Positions 9,245 through 17,391 of a stretch of DNA of 64,000 nucleotides are shown one piece after another. This DNA comes from Mesostigma viride. Lineage: Eukaryota; Streptophyta; Mesostigmatophyceae; Mesostigmatales; Mesostigmataceae. Position 1 is the first letter of the stretch. Every line of letters begins with the position of its first letter. The notes beneath the pieces are model-generated. The model was not told the origin of the DNA and did no database searches. It saw only the letters and a list, made by a program, of their open reading frames with translations. The translations under genes and the position numbers were made by a program. The DNA lies in NCBI GenBank assembly GCA_009746045.1, contig RPFO01001084.1, forward strand, positions 21,001 through 85,000, in the 5' to 3' direction.

Positions 9245-9742
9245 ATGGACGTGGCCCTGTATGAAGATGTCCGAGAAACTAGGCGTATATCGCACACGAT
9301 ATTGGAAGCAGATTCTTTGGTCGGTCTGAGGCAGCCCATATACGACTACCCGCTTCCGCAATTTTGGCACGGCGCCCCTGTGGCCGTGATGTCTTTCCAC
9401 GACCCGGCCACACAATCGGAACTAACTCTTCCGACCGCGTTGACCAATATCCTTGTCAGGTTAACATTTGATAACAACCCACCAACGATTCTCGACATAT
9501 CAAACCCATATCGCTTAACGGCTAGCGGCCTGTCCGTCTGGCCGGTAAACGTTATAATTGGCAGCAACTGGAATGTTGTTTCAGGATACGAGGAGGATGA
9601 CGGGGTGTTTGAAATCGCATTGCGGATTCCTCGCATCACCACTGACACGTCAACAAACATAGCACTCTCTACGGCGTTTTGCAAGTCGCGCGCTGGAAAA
9701 ATGGCCGTGTCGACTAACAAGACCCTCACTTGGACGTTATAA
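9245..9742 (+). CDS. Hypothetical structural-block protein (165 aa)
   Basis: Intact frame with no recognised domain. The composition (alternating hydrophobic and polar residues, many Thr, Ile and Val) suggests a beta-rich fold. The frame stays open upstream of the ATG into the end of the 921-residue gene, so the start is not firmly fixed. A TCTA lies at 9188-9191. A minor virion protein is likely from position only. Confidence 0.5.
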   Translation: MDVALYEDVRETRRISHTILEADSLVGLRQPIYDYPLPQFWHGAPVAVMSFHDPATQSELTLPTALTNILVRLTFDNNPPTILDISNPYRLTASGLSVWPVNVIIGSNWNVVSGYEEDDGVFEIALRIPRITTDTSTNIALSTAFCKSRAGKMAVSTNKTLTWTL

Positions 9743-9745
9743 AAA

Positions 9746-9749
9746 TCTA
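9746..9749 (+). promoter_or_regulatory. TCTA promoter-like motif before the zinc-finger gene
   Basis: TCTA inside an AT-rich stretch just after the stop of the preceding gene, with the next ATG 16 bases further at 9765. Confidence 0.4.
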
Positions 9750-9764
9750 TGATTATATGCAGAA

Positions 9765-10268
9765 ATGGCAAGGCGTCAGAAATCAGCACGGCGCCGTCCT
9801 TCAAGTAAAAGGGGAAAACCGAAGCGTAAGGTCGCACCCCAGTCGCAGGTGACCGCTTCATCGACCAACACCATTGTCATCCACAGCGCGCCGGTCCGAA
9901 GAGCGGTGAACAAAGGGAAGGTCGCAGAGGCGCGAGGGTTCAAGGATGCCCTTCTCATGGCGTCAGTGATGGCGAACTCTAGACCGGTCGCGTACCCCCC
10001 ATTGTCCGCGTATGCCCAACCGGCCCCTGTCGCGCCGGCTCCCGAACCGGTTGTCGTCGATGAAGCAGTGGCGGCACCCCCGGAGCCTGCGGGTGTACCT
10101 GTCGGGAAACGAGTCCAGGTGGGAGGCGCGAGGTGGAAATGCCCACAACCCGGGTGTAAGAGCACGTTCGCAAACGAAAAAAACCTCCTGCTGCATCTCA
10201 GGAGGGTCCACAACACGGTCGTGGGAATTCCAAAAGAAGGCGCTGAAAAAAATCTCACAGAAGAGTAA
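9765..10268 (+). CDS. Basic protein with one C2H2 zinc finger
   Basis: A 167-residue protein. The first ~25 residues are extremely basic (MARRQKSARRRPSSKRGKPK), followed by a Pro/Ala-rich linker (~75-115) and one classical zinc finger: C126-x4-C131-x12-H144-x4-H149. The basic arm plus finger point to nucleic-acid binding, perhaps a core protein that condenses or tethers the genome in the virion; this is inference. It is preceded by a TCTA motif and followed two bases later by the next ATG. Confidence 0.65.
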   Translation: MARRQKSARRRPSSKRGKPKRKVAPQSQVTASSTNTIVIHSAPVRRAVNKGKVAEARGFKDALLMASVMANSRPVAYPPLSAYAQPAPVAPAPEPVVVDEAVAAPPEPAGVPVGKRVQVGGARWKCPQPGCKSTFANEKNLLLHLRRVHNTVVGIPKEGAEKNLTEE

Positions 10269-10270
10269 AC

Positions 10271-10417
10271 ATGAGCAGCCCGCTGTTCACTGACGCCGAG
10301 ATGCTCGAGATCTCTCAATGGATGACCCTCCATCCAAATGTCCCACGAGAGTTCATTGAGGCAGCCATGCTCTACTGTAGAAGAAGCCACTCACAGGGAA
10401 GACAAGGCGCGCCATGA
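10271..10417 (+). CDS. Small ORF (48 aa) between zinc-finger and penton genes
   Basis: ATG at 10271, two bases after the zinc-finger stop; TGA at 10415-10417. The product is helical and amphipathic (SQWMTLHPNVPREFIEAAML region). Its stop overlaps the ATG at 10414 of the next small frame as ATGA. Tight spacing in a compact viral operon favours a real gene, but there is no recognised domain. Confidence 0.45.
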   Translation: MSSPLFTDAEMLEISQWMTLHPNVPREFIEAAMLYCRRSHSQGRQGAP

Positions 10418-10614
10418 AAAGGGCATCGGCGAAAATTGAGGAAGGCGTCGTCAAGGTTTTTGGGACAAACGAAATTACTTCTGAGCTATTGTCAGAAGAA
10501 GTGGCCGATGAAAGAGTTCATCCAGGAAACGCTGACACTCACTCTTCGCACGGAGAACCGAACTCGCGGGACGCTAGTGGATCCGGTATGGGACATCCCG
10601 GCGGGGCTCCTTGA
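10414..10614 (+). CDS. Possible small overlapping ORF (66 aa)
   Basis: Starts inside the stop of the 48-residue ORF and overlaps the first ~100 bases of the penton gene in another frame. The first ~30 residues look protein-like, the rest is low-complexity. It may be genuine, or it may be a displaced N-terminus of the penton gene. Weak evidence. Confidence 0.25.
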   Translation: MKRASAKIEEGVVKVFGTNEITSELLSEEVADERVHPGNADTHSSHGEPNSRDASGSGMGHPGGAP

Positions 10615-11371
10615 CGATTATCACGACGTCGGGCTTACCCTCATGACCATCCCGTTTGAACAGACTCACATCAGCGAAGGAAACCGATACTTCACTGTCC
10701 GTTTGTCTGGCAGCGAGTCCCCTACGAAGGTGACCTTGCCGCTCGGCTCGTACACGACTATCGAAAACCGAAAAAACATAGAGGAAGCTTTGAAGGCGGT
10801 AGATCCTGGGTTCTCGGTCACGTACAACAGGGCGACTAGTCTTTTTACCGTGACAAATGCCACCGAGTTCTCTGTCGCGGTGGATGAGCCCACGGGCCGG
10901 GTGTTGGGGCTCATGGAAGGATCATATCCTTTCACAGGTGTCCTCGCTAGCAACCGGCCAGCAACGAATGGGAGACTGAGAATGGTGTATGTATACAGCG
11001 ACATCGTTCGAGGAAACGTGATATCATCGTCGACAGGCACGGGATATGGAGGCCTTTTGGCCGTCTGTCCCAACATGTCGCAGTTCTTAGAACCCATTGT
11101 TTGGCAGGCAGCGACCCCTTTGTGGCAGCATCTCAAGGACTCTCCCAGCAACATCACGATCCGACTGCTCGACGAGGACGACGCTCCTATAACTGTCTAC
11201 TCGGATTGGGCTCTTCAGCTCTCCTTCCGCATAAGCCCTCAGAAGGCGATGGGAATAGAGGCGAGGAAGATCGGGAGCGTTTTGAAGTATATGGCCCTTG
11301 ACAGGACCGTCCAGCCACAAACCAGATTTATTTCTCAGCCATCTAGTACTATCGAGGACGATGAAAGTTAA
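10508..11371 (+). CDS. Minor capsid (penton-like) protein
   Basis: I choose the ATG at 10508, giving 287 residues; the open frame extends upstream only through non-ATG codons. The C-terminal half matches the penton layout of Polinton-like viruses and virophages: a VYVYSDIV strand, a short hydrophobic LLAVCP segment, a PLWQHLKD stretch, then ITIRLLDEDDAPI and a final LQLSFRI strand, as in single-jelly-roll vertex proteins. It would form the pentameric vertices next to the double-jelly-roll major capsid protein. The stop overlaps the ATG of the next gene by 11 bases. The frame is intact. Confidence 0.7.
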   Translation: MKEFIQETLTLTLRTENRTRGTLVDPVWDIPAGLLDDYHDVGLTLMTIPFEQTHISEGNRYFTVRLSGSESPTKVTLPLGSYTTIENRKNIEEALKAVDPGFSVTYNRATSLFTVTNATEFSVAVDEPTGRVLGLMEGSYPFTGVLASNRPATNGRLRMVYVYSDIVRGNVISSSTGTGYGGLLAVCPNMSQFLEPIVWQAATPLWQHLKDSPSNITIRLLDEDDAPITVYSDWALQLSFRISPQKAMGIEARKIGSVLKYMALDRTVQPQTRFISQPSSTIEDDES

Positions 11372-11717
11372 TTTTGGAGCAATCGGAAACGTGGCTAGAC
11401 GCGTGGGAGAGTTTGCCGGCAACGCTATCAAGAGGGTCGGCGACGGGGCGGCCATCGTGTCAGCTGTCAAGAAAGCCGGGCACGTCGCTGGCGAAGTCAT
11501 CTCAAAAATTGGCGACGGGGCGCGGGCTGCCAAACAGGCGGCGGGCATTGTCGATTCCGCGCTCGGACACATCCCATCCAACATGATCGCGAAGAGTACG
11601 CTGCTCGGGAAAGCGTACTCGGTCGCAAACACTGGTCTGAGCGCCTTGTCCAACCTCGAAAGACGGGTTGATGGAGCGAAGGTAAAAAATCCCATACTCG
11701 GCCAGCTTCTTCAGTAA
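11361..11717 (+). CDS. Gly/Ala-rich amphipathic capsid-associated protein
   Basis: 118 residues from the ATG at 11361, overlapping the penton stop. Rich in Gly, Ala, Val, Ile and Lys with repeated I-G-DGA and AG patterns (SKIGDGARAAKQAAG), giving amphipathic helices. Adenoviruses and several PLVs carry a short amphipathic internal protein of this kind (pVI-like, membrane-disrupting); the likeness is of composition and position, not proven homology. It lies directly before the major capsid gene. Confidence 0.5.
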   Translation: MKVNFGAIGNVARRVGEFAGNAIKRVGDGAAIVSAVKKAGHVAGEVISKIGDGARAAKQAAGIVDSALGHIPSNMIAKSTLLGKAYSVANTGLSALSNLERRVDGAKVKNPILGQLLQ

Positions 11718-11732
11718 AAATATCTCATTCGA

Positions 11733-13037
11733 ATGTATACACAATCTATGGCTTCGGACAATTCCTGGTACTCGCGCGCTATCCCCAAGTCCATGCAATA
11801 CCTCGTGAAGGCGCTGGGTCAGCACACGACTCAACGAGTCCATCTCAGCACCCTCTCAGCAAGCGACGGCATCAAACAAGGGTCTGTGGTCGCGGTCCGC
11901 CTCCCCACGTCCGGGTTCGTGGACTTGCACTCCTTCGCAATGTTTTTCACGGGGACCCCCACGACCACGGCGGGGTTCGCGAAGTTCCCCGCGTACACGT
12001 CCTCCATCATCAGGCGCCTCGAGGTACTGGCAGGAGGTCAGACCGTCGACAGCATCAACGACTACTCCCAGCTGTTCCATACGCTGCTCTCGGTGCACGG
12101 CGGTGTCGAGTACAATCTCGCGCAGGCTCCCGCTGGTTGGTCGAAGAATAACAACATCGTCATTGCTGATGGCTGGCGCTCTCACAAACAACGTGAAGGC
12201 AAACACCGCAGTGGACGGCGTCATTGACCACTTTTTGGGATTCCTGAGTGGCGAGCCTCGGATCGTGGATCTGAGTCTCTTCCCCCCCATCGAGATCCGA
12301 ATCACACTCATGGACGGAGGGGTGATGCTTCCTAGCGTCAACAGGCAGCTGCTGGTGGCGATGGCATCGTGGCCGTTGAGCAGCGACAGGTGTTGGTTTC
12401 GAACTGAGCAACATCCACTTTAGCATCGACACGTACAGGTTCCAAGAGATATCGTGGGCCAGATTTTCTCGTCCAGGCTTGCCGAGGGTGGAACTCTCTC
12501 CTTCAAGTGGCGGACGTGGCAGTCCACCAAACAGTCGCTCGGGACTCGCACTCCCTATGCCATCAAGGCGTCGCTGTCTTCCGCGTCCGCCAGCAAACTC
12601 CTGGCGATTCAGGTTGCTGCCGGCGCGGACGTGACCAACGCATCTGGCAATACGATGTTCAATCACATCGCGGATGGTATGACTTCCTACCAATACGACA
12701 TCAACGGATCCAACCTAGCGCCTGGATACCGTACGAACGCAACCGAGGCGTGGATCAATCTGTTGTCCGCGTTCGGTGACCAGGGAATGTCTTGTCCTGT
12801 GTCCGGGAGGGCATGACTCCTACCACGTGGCTAAACAACAACTTCACGATGGCGTGTCACCTTAATATGCCGTGTGCCGGTCCAGAGTACATGAGCGGCC
12901 TTGACCTTCGTGGCACGGCATCGGTGGTCACGCTGCGAGTCGAGAAGGGAGCGACGGACTGCATTTCCTACATCTTCACGGAGTGCGAATCAAAGATGGA
13001 CATCGCTGCAGGCAGGCAGGCAGCCGTGTACCTCTAA
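11733..13037 (+). pseudogene. Major capsid protein (double jelly-roll), broken by about five frameshifts
   Basis: Successive frames together cover a PLV-type major capsid protein. The N-terminal frame (11733-~12165; alternative start 11748) has IIRRLEVLAGGQTVDSI and DYSQLFHTLL, the hallmark region of this family. A second frame (~12165-12350) has GVIDHFLGFLSGEPRIVDL and FPPIEIRITL. Short stretches in two further frames (~12350-12395 and ~12395-12455) carry protein-like sequence, then the second frame resumes (to ~12790), and a last frame ends at 13037 with LDLRGTASVV and ESKMDIAAG. Each junction is a one- or two-base phase change; no introns are evident. The capsid would be non-functional as it stands. 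A TCTA at 11745-11748 lies close to the start. Confidence 0.8.
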
Positions 13038-13065
13038 AAAATATATACGTGTGTAATGACAAACG

Positions 13066-13236
13066 ATGGACTACTTTCGAGACCCTAGCATCACAGCTAA
13101 TCCGTTTAACAGGTTGAAGTTGATTTTTGACATTCCTGAAATGGCAGATTCTGGTCTGTCCATGACAATGCCAGCTAGACGAGCATTGCCCCTTCTCCCC
13201 ACCTTCAAGTATCCGCTACCAAACCAAAAAAAATAA
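13066..13236 (+). CDS. Small ORF (56 aa) after the capsid gene
   Basis: ATG at 13066, TAA at 13234-13236. Short, proline-containing, with a basic C-terminus; no recognised domain. It has a TCTA at 13033-13036 upstream and its stop is 20 bases before the adhesin ATG, fitting the compact gene spacing of the element. Confidence 0.45.
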   Translation: MDYFRDPSITANPFNRLKLIFDIPEMADSGLSMTMPARRALPLLPTFKYPLPNQKK

Positions 13237-13255
13237 CGACGATTAGTCTATACAA

Positions 13256-15082
13256 ATGTTGCTGGATAGTGGTATATGCCCCGCTCTTTTATATAAACGA
13301 CGCGTTCCTAGTACCTCGGTCACGGTTGGGTTATCAACAGTGGACCTTACACCATCGAATGTCCCCGTTTTCGTGATGGCGACATTTAATGAAGACGTCA
13401 CTGGTTTTGATCTATCAGACATTGACGTGACAAACGGAACGGCAGTCGACCTCTTTTTAGGTGCACCGGCGACGTATTTTTTTGATATAACAAATATCAC
13501 AGGTTCGATCCCAACCACGGTTTCCGTGAAAGAAAATAAGGTAACAGGGGTTTCTGGGGCATATAACGACGAATCCAACCTGTTATCATTTACCTACACC
13601 CCTCCTTCCACCACCGTCACACTTGCTACAACGGCAGGCGCTAATCCTACTGCGAGCCCTATCGCAGTGGCTGCCACTTTCAGTAAGTCCATAGCTGGTT
13701 TTTCCATAGACGACATAGTAGTTACCAATGGGACCGCTTCCTCGTTGACAGGCAGTGGTTCATCTTATACATTCTCGGTCACTCCCGTCGCGGCATACAC
13801 CCCCACCACTGTTAGCGTGGGAGTGGATGTGGTGGACGGTGGAAACGACGCATCCAATACTCTAACATTCACATTGAGCCCTCCACCTATCACGGTCGCT
13901 CTATCTACAGCGGCAGGGACGTATCCAACCACAAGCCCCGTCACAATGGATGTCACATTTGACAAGCCCGTGACTGGGTTTGGTAGCGGGGACATCTACG
14001 TGAACAACGGAACAGCGTCGTCGGTAACAGGTACCGGGGCATCGTACCAGTTCGCAGTGACACCAACCACTCCATATTCCCAGACGATCGTGAGGGTGGT
14101 CGATGGCTTGACGGTAGGCGAATTCGGGGTCACAAACGCCGAGTCTAACACGGTCGCGTTCACCTACTCCCCGCCGCCTACCGTCACCCTCGCGACTTCG
14201 GCCGGGGCAACACCGTCCGCGAGCCCAGTCGGCGTGACGGCTACCTTCAGCCGGTCAGTCACTGGTTTTGCGCTCGGGGACATCGTCGTTACCAACGGGA
14301 CGGCGTCCAACTTGGTGCAGGTAAACGCGGCGTTTTACACGTTCGACGTGTCAGGAACCTCGAACACATTGACGACCGTCAGCGTGGGTGCCAACGCGGC
14401 GACAGACTCCGTGTCGGGCCATGGGAACTCGGCGTCTAACTCGCTTACTTTTACGTATACGCCAGTTTACGCAACTTCCGCCAAGTGCCCGACACTGGAT
14501 ACGGCGGAGCTGAACTCGAAACGGTCCCTCCGTTTTATTAACTCGCGGTCTGGCTTGTTGGAGTCCGTGAACAATTTCTGGAACGCGGTCGGGGTAAGTG
14601 CGAGTGTTTTTCTAGTCGCCAAACAGCTAACGACTGCAACGTATCCAGAAATAGGGAGTTTTACGGGTATTAGAGGTTATATGCTTGGATCGTCGAACGG
14701 CGATTCTTACATCATGTCTTATCAGTCAGAGAGCATGATCGTTCTCCTCTTTACTCCCGGTGCTATACGCGACACCGTGAGCACCAGGGCTCAGTTCTTT
14801 GACAACAAGGCACACGTTCTGGCGCTTTCATGCAACAGCAGTACAAACGCCTTTCTCACCCGCTTCGACGGACGACCCGGCTATGGCAGAGTGGGATCGG
14901 ATCCTATACTTGGTTCAGGGAATCTTTCTATTGGAGGAGACACGGCCAACGCGAGTCGTGCTTTTGATGGGTGGATTGGCGAGATCCTTATCTACAACAC
15001 CGCCAAAACGTCAGCGGAGCTTGAGCTGATACGCGGCTACCTCGCAGCCAAGTGGGGGGCACCGTTAACTCCTCCAGCGTAG
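13256..15082 (+). CDS. Adhesin: four bacterial Ig-like repeats plus LamG/ConA-like domain
   Basis: An intact 608-residue protein. Residues ~20-116, 117-209, 210-307 and 308-403 are four tandem copies of an Ig-like repeat with the pattern ...TFS-x-S-V-TGF...DI-VTNGTAS...YTF-V...TTVSV...SN-LTFTY, matching Ig-like repeats of bacterial surface proteins (Big_12-like). From ~410 to the end is a concanavalin-like/LamG domain; its end, GWIGEILIYN...YLAAKWG, is typical of bacterial LamG repeats. No signal peptide or membrane anchor is seen. In a virus this architecture suggests a glycan-binding receptor protein or fibre. The domains were probably acquired from bacteria. A TCTA at 13247-13250 lies just before the start. 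Confidence 0.75.
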   Translation: MLLDSGICPALLYKRRVPSTSVTVGLSTVDLTPSNVPVFVMATFNEDVTGFDLSDIDVTNGTAVDLFLGAPATYFFDITNITGSIPTTVSVKENKVTGVSGAYNDESNLLSFTYTPPSTTVTLATTAGANPTASPIAVAATFSKSIAGFSIDDIVVTNGTASSLTGSGSSYTFSVTPVAAYTPTTVSVGVDVVDGGNDASNTLTFTLSPPPITVALSTAAGTYPTTSPVTMDVTFDKPVTGFGSGDIYVNNGTASSVTGTGASYQFAVTPTTPYSQTIVRVVDGLTVGEFGVTNAESNTVAFTYSPPPTVTLATSAGATPSASPVGVTATFSRSVTGFALGDIVVTNGTASNLVQVNAAFYTFDVSGTSNTLTTVSVGANAATDSVSGHGNSASNSLTFTYTPVYATSAKCPTLDTAELNSKRSLRFINSRSGLLESVNNFWNAVGVSASVFLVAKQLTTATYPEIGSFTGIRGYMLGSSNGDSYIMSYQSESMIVLLFTPGAIRDTVSTRAQFFDNKAHVLALSCNSSTNAFLTRFDGRPGYGRVGSDPILGSGNLSIGGDTANASRAFDGWIGEILIYNTAKTSAELELIRGYLAAKWGAPLTPPA

Positions 15083-15085
15083 GCC

Positions 15086-15103
15086 TCTATAACTAAATAT
15101 CTA
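15086..15103 (+). promoter_or_regulatory. Paired TCTA motifs
   Basis: Two TCTA motifs (15086-15089 and 15100-15103) in AT-rich sequence between the adhesin stop and the ATG at 15121. Confidence 0.4.
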
Positions 15104-15120
15104 TCCATATCATGTAAGCA

Positions 15121-15825
15121 ATGGACTATCCAAATTATTACCAGATAGTACTTGACAGCGAGGCTTCATCGAGTGACAGTGACGTTGACAATGCGGCATT
15201 TCGTTTTAAAATTAAACCAGATCCAAGTGCTCCCATCATTGACGGGGATTGGAGAGGCGGGCTTCACTTTGCGTCCATTGCAGGAATCGAAAGCACCCCC
15301 CTCACTTGCTCATTGGCTTGGTATCCCCCAGTTTCTTGGGTGGCGAGCACAATTTGGACCAGGGGGTTGTGTTGGGATCAGAAATATGCAAAAAAGCAAC
15401 AGCAACAACGACCACTTTCGACTATTCTTTGATCAATGATCACGCATATTTCAATTTGAGGAATCCACATCTCTTTAGGAACGGGGGCATTCTGGAGATA
15501 AGGTTGGCCCACATAGATAGGGACGTAGGAGACACGGAATATCAAAACGTTGCTGCATACGATTCTTTCGTCTGCGTGTTACAATTTGAGAGGGTGCGAG
15601 GTTTTAATAAATGCAAATGTCATGGCAAGTAATTTCTGCGCATCATATATGGGTGGTTGCTTCGGAAAATTCACTCTCGTGGACACTCTAGAATCTTCGT
15701 TCAGGCGCTTGACAAGTGACCCAGTTGATTACTCGCACGCTTACGAGTCTTTTTACCTAAATTCACGTCCCAGAACTCGCCACGTGGTAGAGGCCACCTT
15801 AGACTTGCATCGCTCCGAAATTTAG
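15121..15825 (+). pseudogene. Unknown PLV gene broken by two compensating frameshifts
   Basis: Three overlapping frames read as one protein of about 235 residues. The first (from ATG 15121) starts MDYPNYYQIVLDSEAS. Near a C5 run at about 15326-15330 the coding signal moves to another frame, with NLDQGVVLGSEICKKATA and HLFRNGGILEIRLAH. Near 15600 it returns to the first frame, with CFGKFTLVDTLESSF, and ends at TAG 15823-15825. No domain recognised. The tandem TCTA upstream and the position suggest another virion or late gene. Confidence 0.5.
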
Positions 15826-15975
15826 CCAAGTTCGACACTTGTACAAGTCCAGCCACCTTCGCGTCCTGTCCAGGCCGTGCCAGCAGACGTAACGGACCTT
15901 GGCACATTGTGCACAAATAGGCAAAATCACGTGCAAGTCACGCATCTCACGTTGCCAAGCTCTCTGCCGGTAGCC

Positions 15976-16548
15976 ATGGCTTCCCGAAACGCAGGGCCTT
16001 GCGAGAAGGCGTTGGCAATGCTTGGAAAAATCCTCGATGGTCTCGAGGACGGCCAGACAAAGATATCCGACCAGCTCGCACACCTGACGCACAAGGTCTC
16101 CCTTCTTTCCGGAAACGAAGGTGCTGTTGGAGGCACCGGACCTACCTGCGAGGTCTTCAAGATTCACGACGCCGGATATGACGATGTCGACCGCAAGACG
16201 CCAAAAATTTGCGTCGAGTGGGTCTACGAGAAGAATGCGGCAAAGCCGAGGAAGGTCGAGGACCGCTGCGAGTGGATTCGCCTCGACCAAGCCGACGGGT
16301 GCGTTAAGATGGTTGACGATTTCCTCAATGGCTTCTCCAAGTCCAAGCGCCAGCCAGGCATTTCCCCCATTGCGCTCTACAGGGCATGGGAGGAGGTAAA
16401 GAAGGGTTTCGAGGACGCAAAGACCGCCACTTCCAATGGCAGGAAGAGGAGCCGCGAGGGAGCGTCAAGCTCCCACGGCCATGGCGACAAGAAGAACTCC
16501 GCCTCGTACGTGAAGAGCCTGACTGGACACTCCAAGGACAAGGAGTAG
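15976..16548 (+). CDS. Hypothetical protein with nuclear-localisation-like tail (190 aa)
   Basis: I use the ATG at 15976; the frame is open upstream only from a GTG. The N-terminal ~45 residues form a leucine-containing helix, the middle (~55-160) is mixed, and the C-terminus is basic and serine-rich, including NGRKRSREG. No family recognised. It is the last recognisable gene of the element on this side. GC-rich codon use resembles both element and host, so it could also be a host gene. Confidence 0.5.
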   Translation: MASRNAGPCEKALAMLGKILDGLEDGQTKISDQLAHLTHKVSLLSGNEGAVGGTGPTCEVFKIHDAGYDDVDRKTPKICVEWVYEKNAAKPRKVEDRCEWIRLDQADGCVKMVDDFLNGFSKSKRQPGISPIALYRAWEEVKKGFEDAKTATSNGRKRSREGASSSHGHGDKKNSASYVKSLTGHSKDKE

Positions 16549-16866
16549 ATTGTCGTCTTGTTGACGACGGCAACGAGCTTGCCATTTTCGCTCTTGTCGA
16601 GCTGATAACGAATGTAAACGTGTTATATTTTTTAATGAATTCGTTTATGCAGTATAAAACGCGTCAATATATGCTGAAAACAATTTTCATTTCGTCTCGA
16701 ATTGCAGTTCTAACTGCAGGTTAAAAATCCAGAGTAAACCTCTTATGCATCGACACAGGTCGTGTGGGATTCTTGCATAGGTCGTCTGAGTTTCCAGATT
16801 AATAAACCCTAACACTCTGCACACCCGCCGCGCGGCCCTCGCCGGCTCCCTCACCCTGCGAGGACA
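16549..16866. other. AT-rich spacer at the right side of the provirus
   Basis: No gene seen. The first ~200 bases are AT-rich, the rest GC-rich host-like. This interval may contain the right boundary of the element, but without the left end no terminal inverted repeat can be recognised. Confidence 0.4.
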
Positions 16867-17245
16867 TGGCGAAAAATTGGGCGGTCTTTTCTTAAGAGTA
16901 AGTACGTGCAATTTTTCGCCACATCCAACAAACCACGCCACCTCAGCGCCGGCCAGTGGGGGGGGGTGGCGAAAAATTGTCCGTTCTTTCTCTTAAGAGT
17001 AACTAAGGACAATTTTTCGCCATCACTCTCACACCTTGACAAAACACCTCCTATGACCCGCGCCAAGGGGTGGCAGGGTGGCGAAAAATTGTCCGTTCTT
17101 TCTCTTAAGAGTAACTAAGGACAATTTTTCGCCATCACTCTCACACCTTGACAAAACACCTCCCATGACCCGCGCCAAGGGGTGGCGGGTGGCGAAAAAT
17201 TGTCCGTTCTTTCTCTTAAGAGTAACTAAGGACAATTTTTCGCCA
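16867..17245. repeat. Tandem array of four hairpins (111-112-bp period)
   Basis: Four copies of an inverted repeat at 16867-16921 (diverged), 16967-17022, 17079-17134 and 17190-17245. Each has ~16-base arms (TGGCGAAAAATTGTCC and its complement) around a loop containing the palindrome CTCTTAAGAG. The last three copies are nearly identical and are separated by a common spacer that includes GACCCGCGCCAAGGGG. No coding potential. Confidence 0.85.
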
Positions 17246-17361
17246 TCCTTGTCACACCCCAAACACACCATCACAACTGCCGGGGTGGTGACAGATGCCA
17301 GCCTAAATGTCACAGCCTGGTGAGCAGTGGTGGCAGGGTGGCACTTCTGTTTTTGCAAGTG

Positions 17362-17391
17362 GTTTAGGGTTTTAGGGTTTAGGGCTTAGGG
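17362..17391 (+). repeat. Degenerate interstitial telomere-like repeat
   Basis: TTTAGGG, TTTTAGGG, TTTAGGG and CTTAGGG in tandem, about 0.8 kb beyond the last viral gene. Plant/green-algal-type telomere motif. Confidence 0.7.
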
